From: an uncultured Carnobacterium sp.
Lineage (GTDB): Bacteria; Bacillota; Bacilli; Lactobacillales; Aerococcaceae
Length of the DNA stretch: 5,596 nt
NCBI GenBank assembly: GCA_905371865.1
Contig: CAJPNA010000101.1
Coordinates: 1 to 5,596, forward strand
Reading direction: 5' to 3'
Shown in pieces: positions 5,039 to 5,596 of this stretch (within the stretch, counting starts at the first letter, position 1; each line of letters opens with the position of its first letter). The notes beneath the pieces were generated by a model. It saw only the letters and a program-made list of their open reading frames with translations, searched no databases and was not told where the DNA came from. The position numbers and the translations under genes were made by a program.

Positions 5039-5596
5039 ACACCGTCATCCTTAAGATAGAAGTAACCACTGTAGTTCTTATCATAAATCCATTCGTTGAT
5101 AGCCATTCGTCCATCCGCCTTCACGTAATAAGGACCAATCCATTTACGTGTCGCCATTTGACCATCAGCGATAAAGTAGTACCAATCTCCATCTACTTGA
5201 TACCATCGATTTCCACCGATATATTTGCCATCATCACCGAGATAGAAGTAACTACCATAATTTTTGTCAAAGAACCATTCATTTTTAGCCATTGCACCAT
5301 CAGATTTAACGTAGTAGTTCCCAATCCATTTATTGGTTTCAAGTACGCCGTCCTTTTGGAAGTGGTATTTTTTACCATTGACCTCAATCCATTTGCCACC
5401 AACATAGTGACCACTTTCTTCGAAGTAGTATGTGGCTTTGTAGTTATCGTCATAAACAAATTCGGATTTCGCCATATAACCACCGGCTTTTAAGTAGTAA
5501 GAATCTTTCCATTCTCTACTAGCATAAGCACCACCTGGTTTGATATAGAAATAGCTATTATAGTACTTGTCGAAAACCCATTCGTTATCGGCCATG
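4969..5596 (-). pseudogene. Cell-wall-binding repeat part of the frameshifted amidase gene (5' end beyond window)
   Basis: This open frame enters from the right edge. The apparent ATG at 5595-5593 is the Met of a repeat (compare DGRMAINEW and DGAMAKNEW), not a real start, and no ribosome binding site or signal peptide is seen; these should lie outside the window. The frame encodes nine aromatic/glycine repeats (to LKDDG, codon ending 5041), then runs into VSLTLDMAGRTLVQSI and stops at 4969. That tail is the amidase sequence read in the wrong frame. Adding one T to the minus-strand T3 run (5039-5037) would give LKDDGVFLDPGHGG and join repeats to enzyme. The repeats resemble choline- or glucan-binding repeats of streptococcal surface hydrolases and would anchor the enzyme to wall polymers. 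The ligand is not known. If the frameshift is real, the product is a binding domain without enzyme. Confidence 0.82.
5041..5596 (-). repeat. At least nine tandem choline/glucan-binding-like protein repeats in three alternating types
   Basis: Three repeat types alternate. Type A (about 23 residues) has NEWxxDKNY then YFYLxDDG. Type B (about 17) has KWIGxYYVKxDGxM. Type C (about 21) has GGxW, a Val-Asn/Asp-Gly turn, then YxF and DG. The order from the window edge is A-B-A-C-B-A-C-B-A, so the last six form two copies of a C-B-A unit of about 60 residues. The repetition is also visible in the DNA, with recurring ccattc and agccatt words about every 60-180 bases. Such arrays readily change copy number by recombination. 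Confidence 0.8.

Noticed and set aside
5158..5493. Open frames on both strands overlapping the wall-binding repeats
   Set aside because: They are other-frame readings of a repetitive coding sequence and do not show the aromatic/glycine repeat.

Overview
The window looks like a chromosomal segment of a low-GC, Gram-positive member of the Lactobacillales. Genera such as Streptococcus, Granulicatella or relatives fit best. This rests on strong AGGAGG-type ribosome binding sites, close-packed genes, a transporter very similar to pneumococcal EgtUV, and choline/glucan-binding-like wall repeats on an amidase. The genus is an inference; no marker gene is present.

Layout: 1-24 holds the last codons of an upstream gene, overlapping by 4 bp an EcfT-type membrane subunit of an ECF vitamin/metal transporter (21-710, +). 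A perfect 53-bp palindrome (730-782) follows; it can act as a bidirectional terminator, and its outer ends look like two abutting IS150-type insertion-sequence termini. A small CsbD-like stress-protein gene (816-1009, -) comes next and is broken by one missing base. A divergent intergenic region (1010-1179) carries a near-consensus promoter whose -10 box lies in a perfect 20-bp palindrome. It drives a three-gene operon: a MarR-family regulator (1180-1653), an ABC ATPase (1647-2378) and a fused permease/substrate-binding protein (2371-3891). Sequence and architecture identify the last two as EgtV and EgtU, the ergothioneine importer often mis-annotated as a glycine betaine/choline transporter. 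The simplest model is that the MarR protein binds the palindrome and represses the operon until a ligand or thiol signal releases it.

From 3892 to 4398 there is an AT-rich gap with no convincing gene. It contains a 12-bp-stem hairpin just after egtU and a strong terminator-like hairpin at 4199-4253 that is too far from egtU to be its obvious terminator. A minus-strand terminator at 4402-4432 ends a cell-wall hydrolase gene that runs off the right edge (4448-5596, -). This gene encodes at least nine aromatic/glycine wall-binding repeats followed by a zinc N-acetylmuramoyl-L-alanine amidase domain (Amidase_3), but a frameshift at about 5036-5040 separates the two parts.

Two genes in 5.6 kb are each out of frame by what looks like one missing base in a short homopolymer. 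This could be real decay, but homopolymer sequencing error should be excluded first. The best-supported biology is the self-regulated egtUV operon. I did not find a clearly undescribed system.
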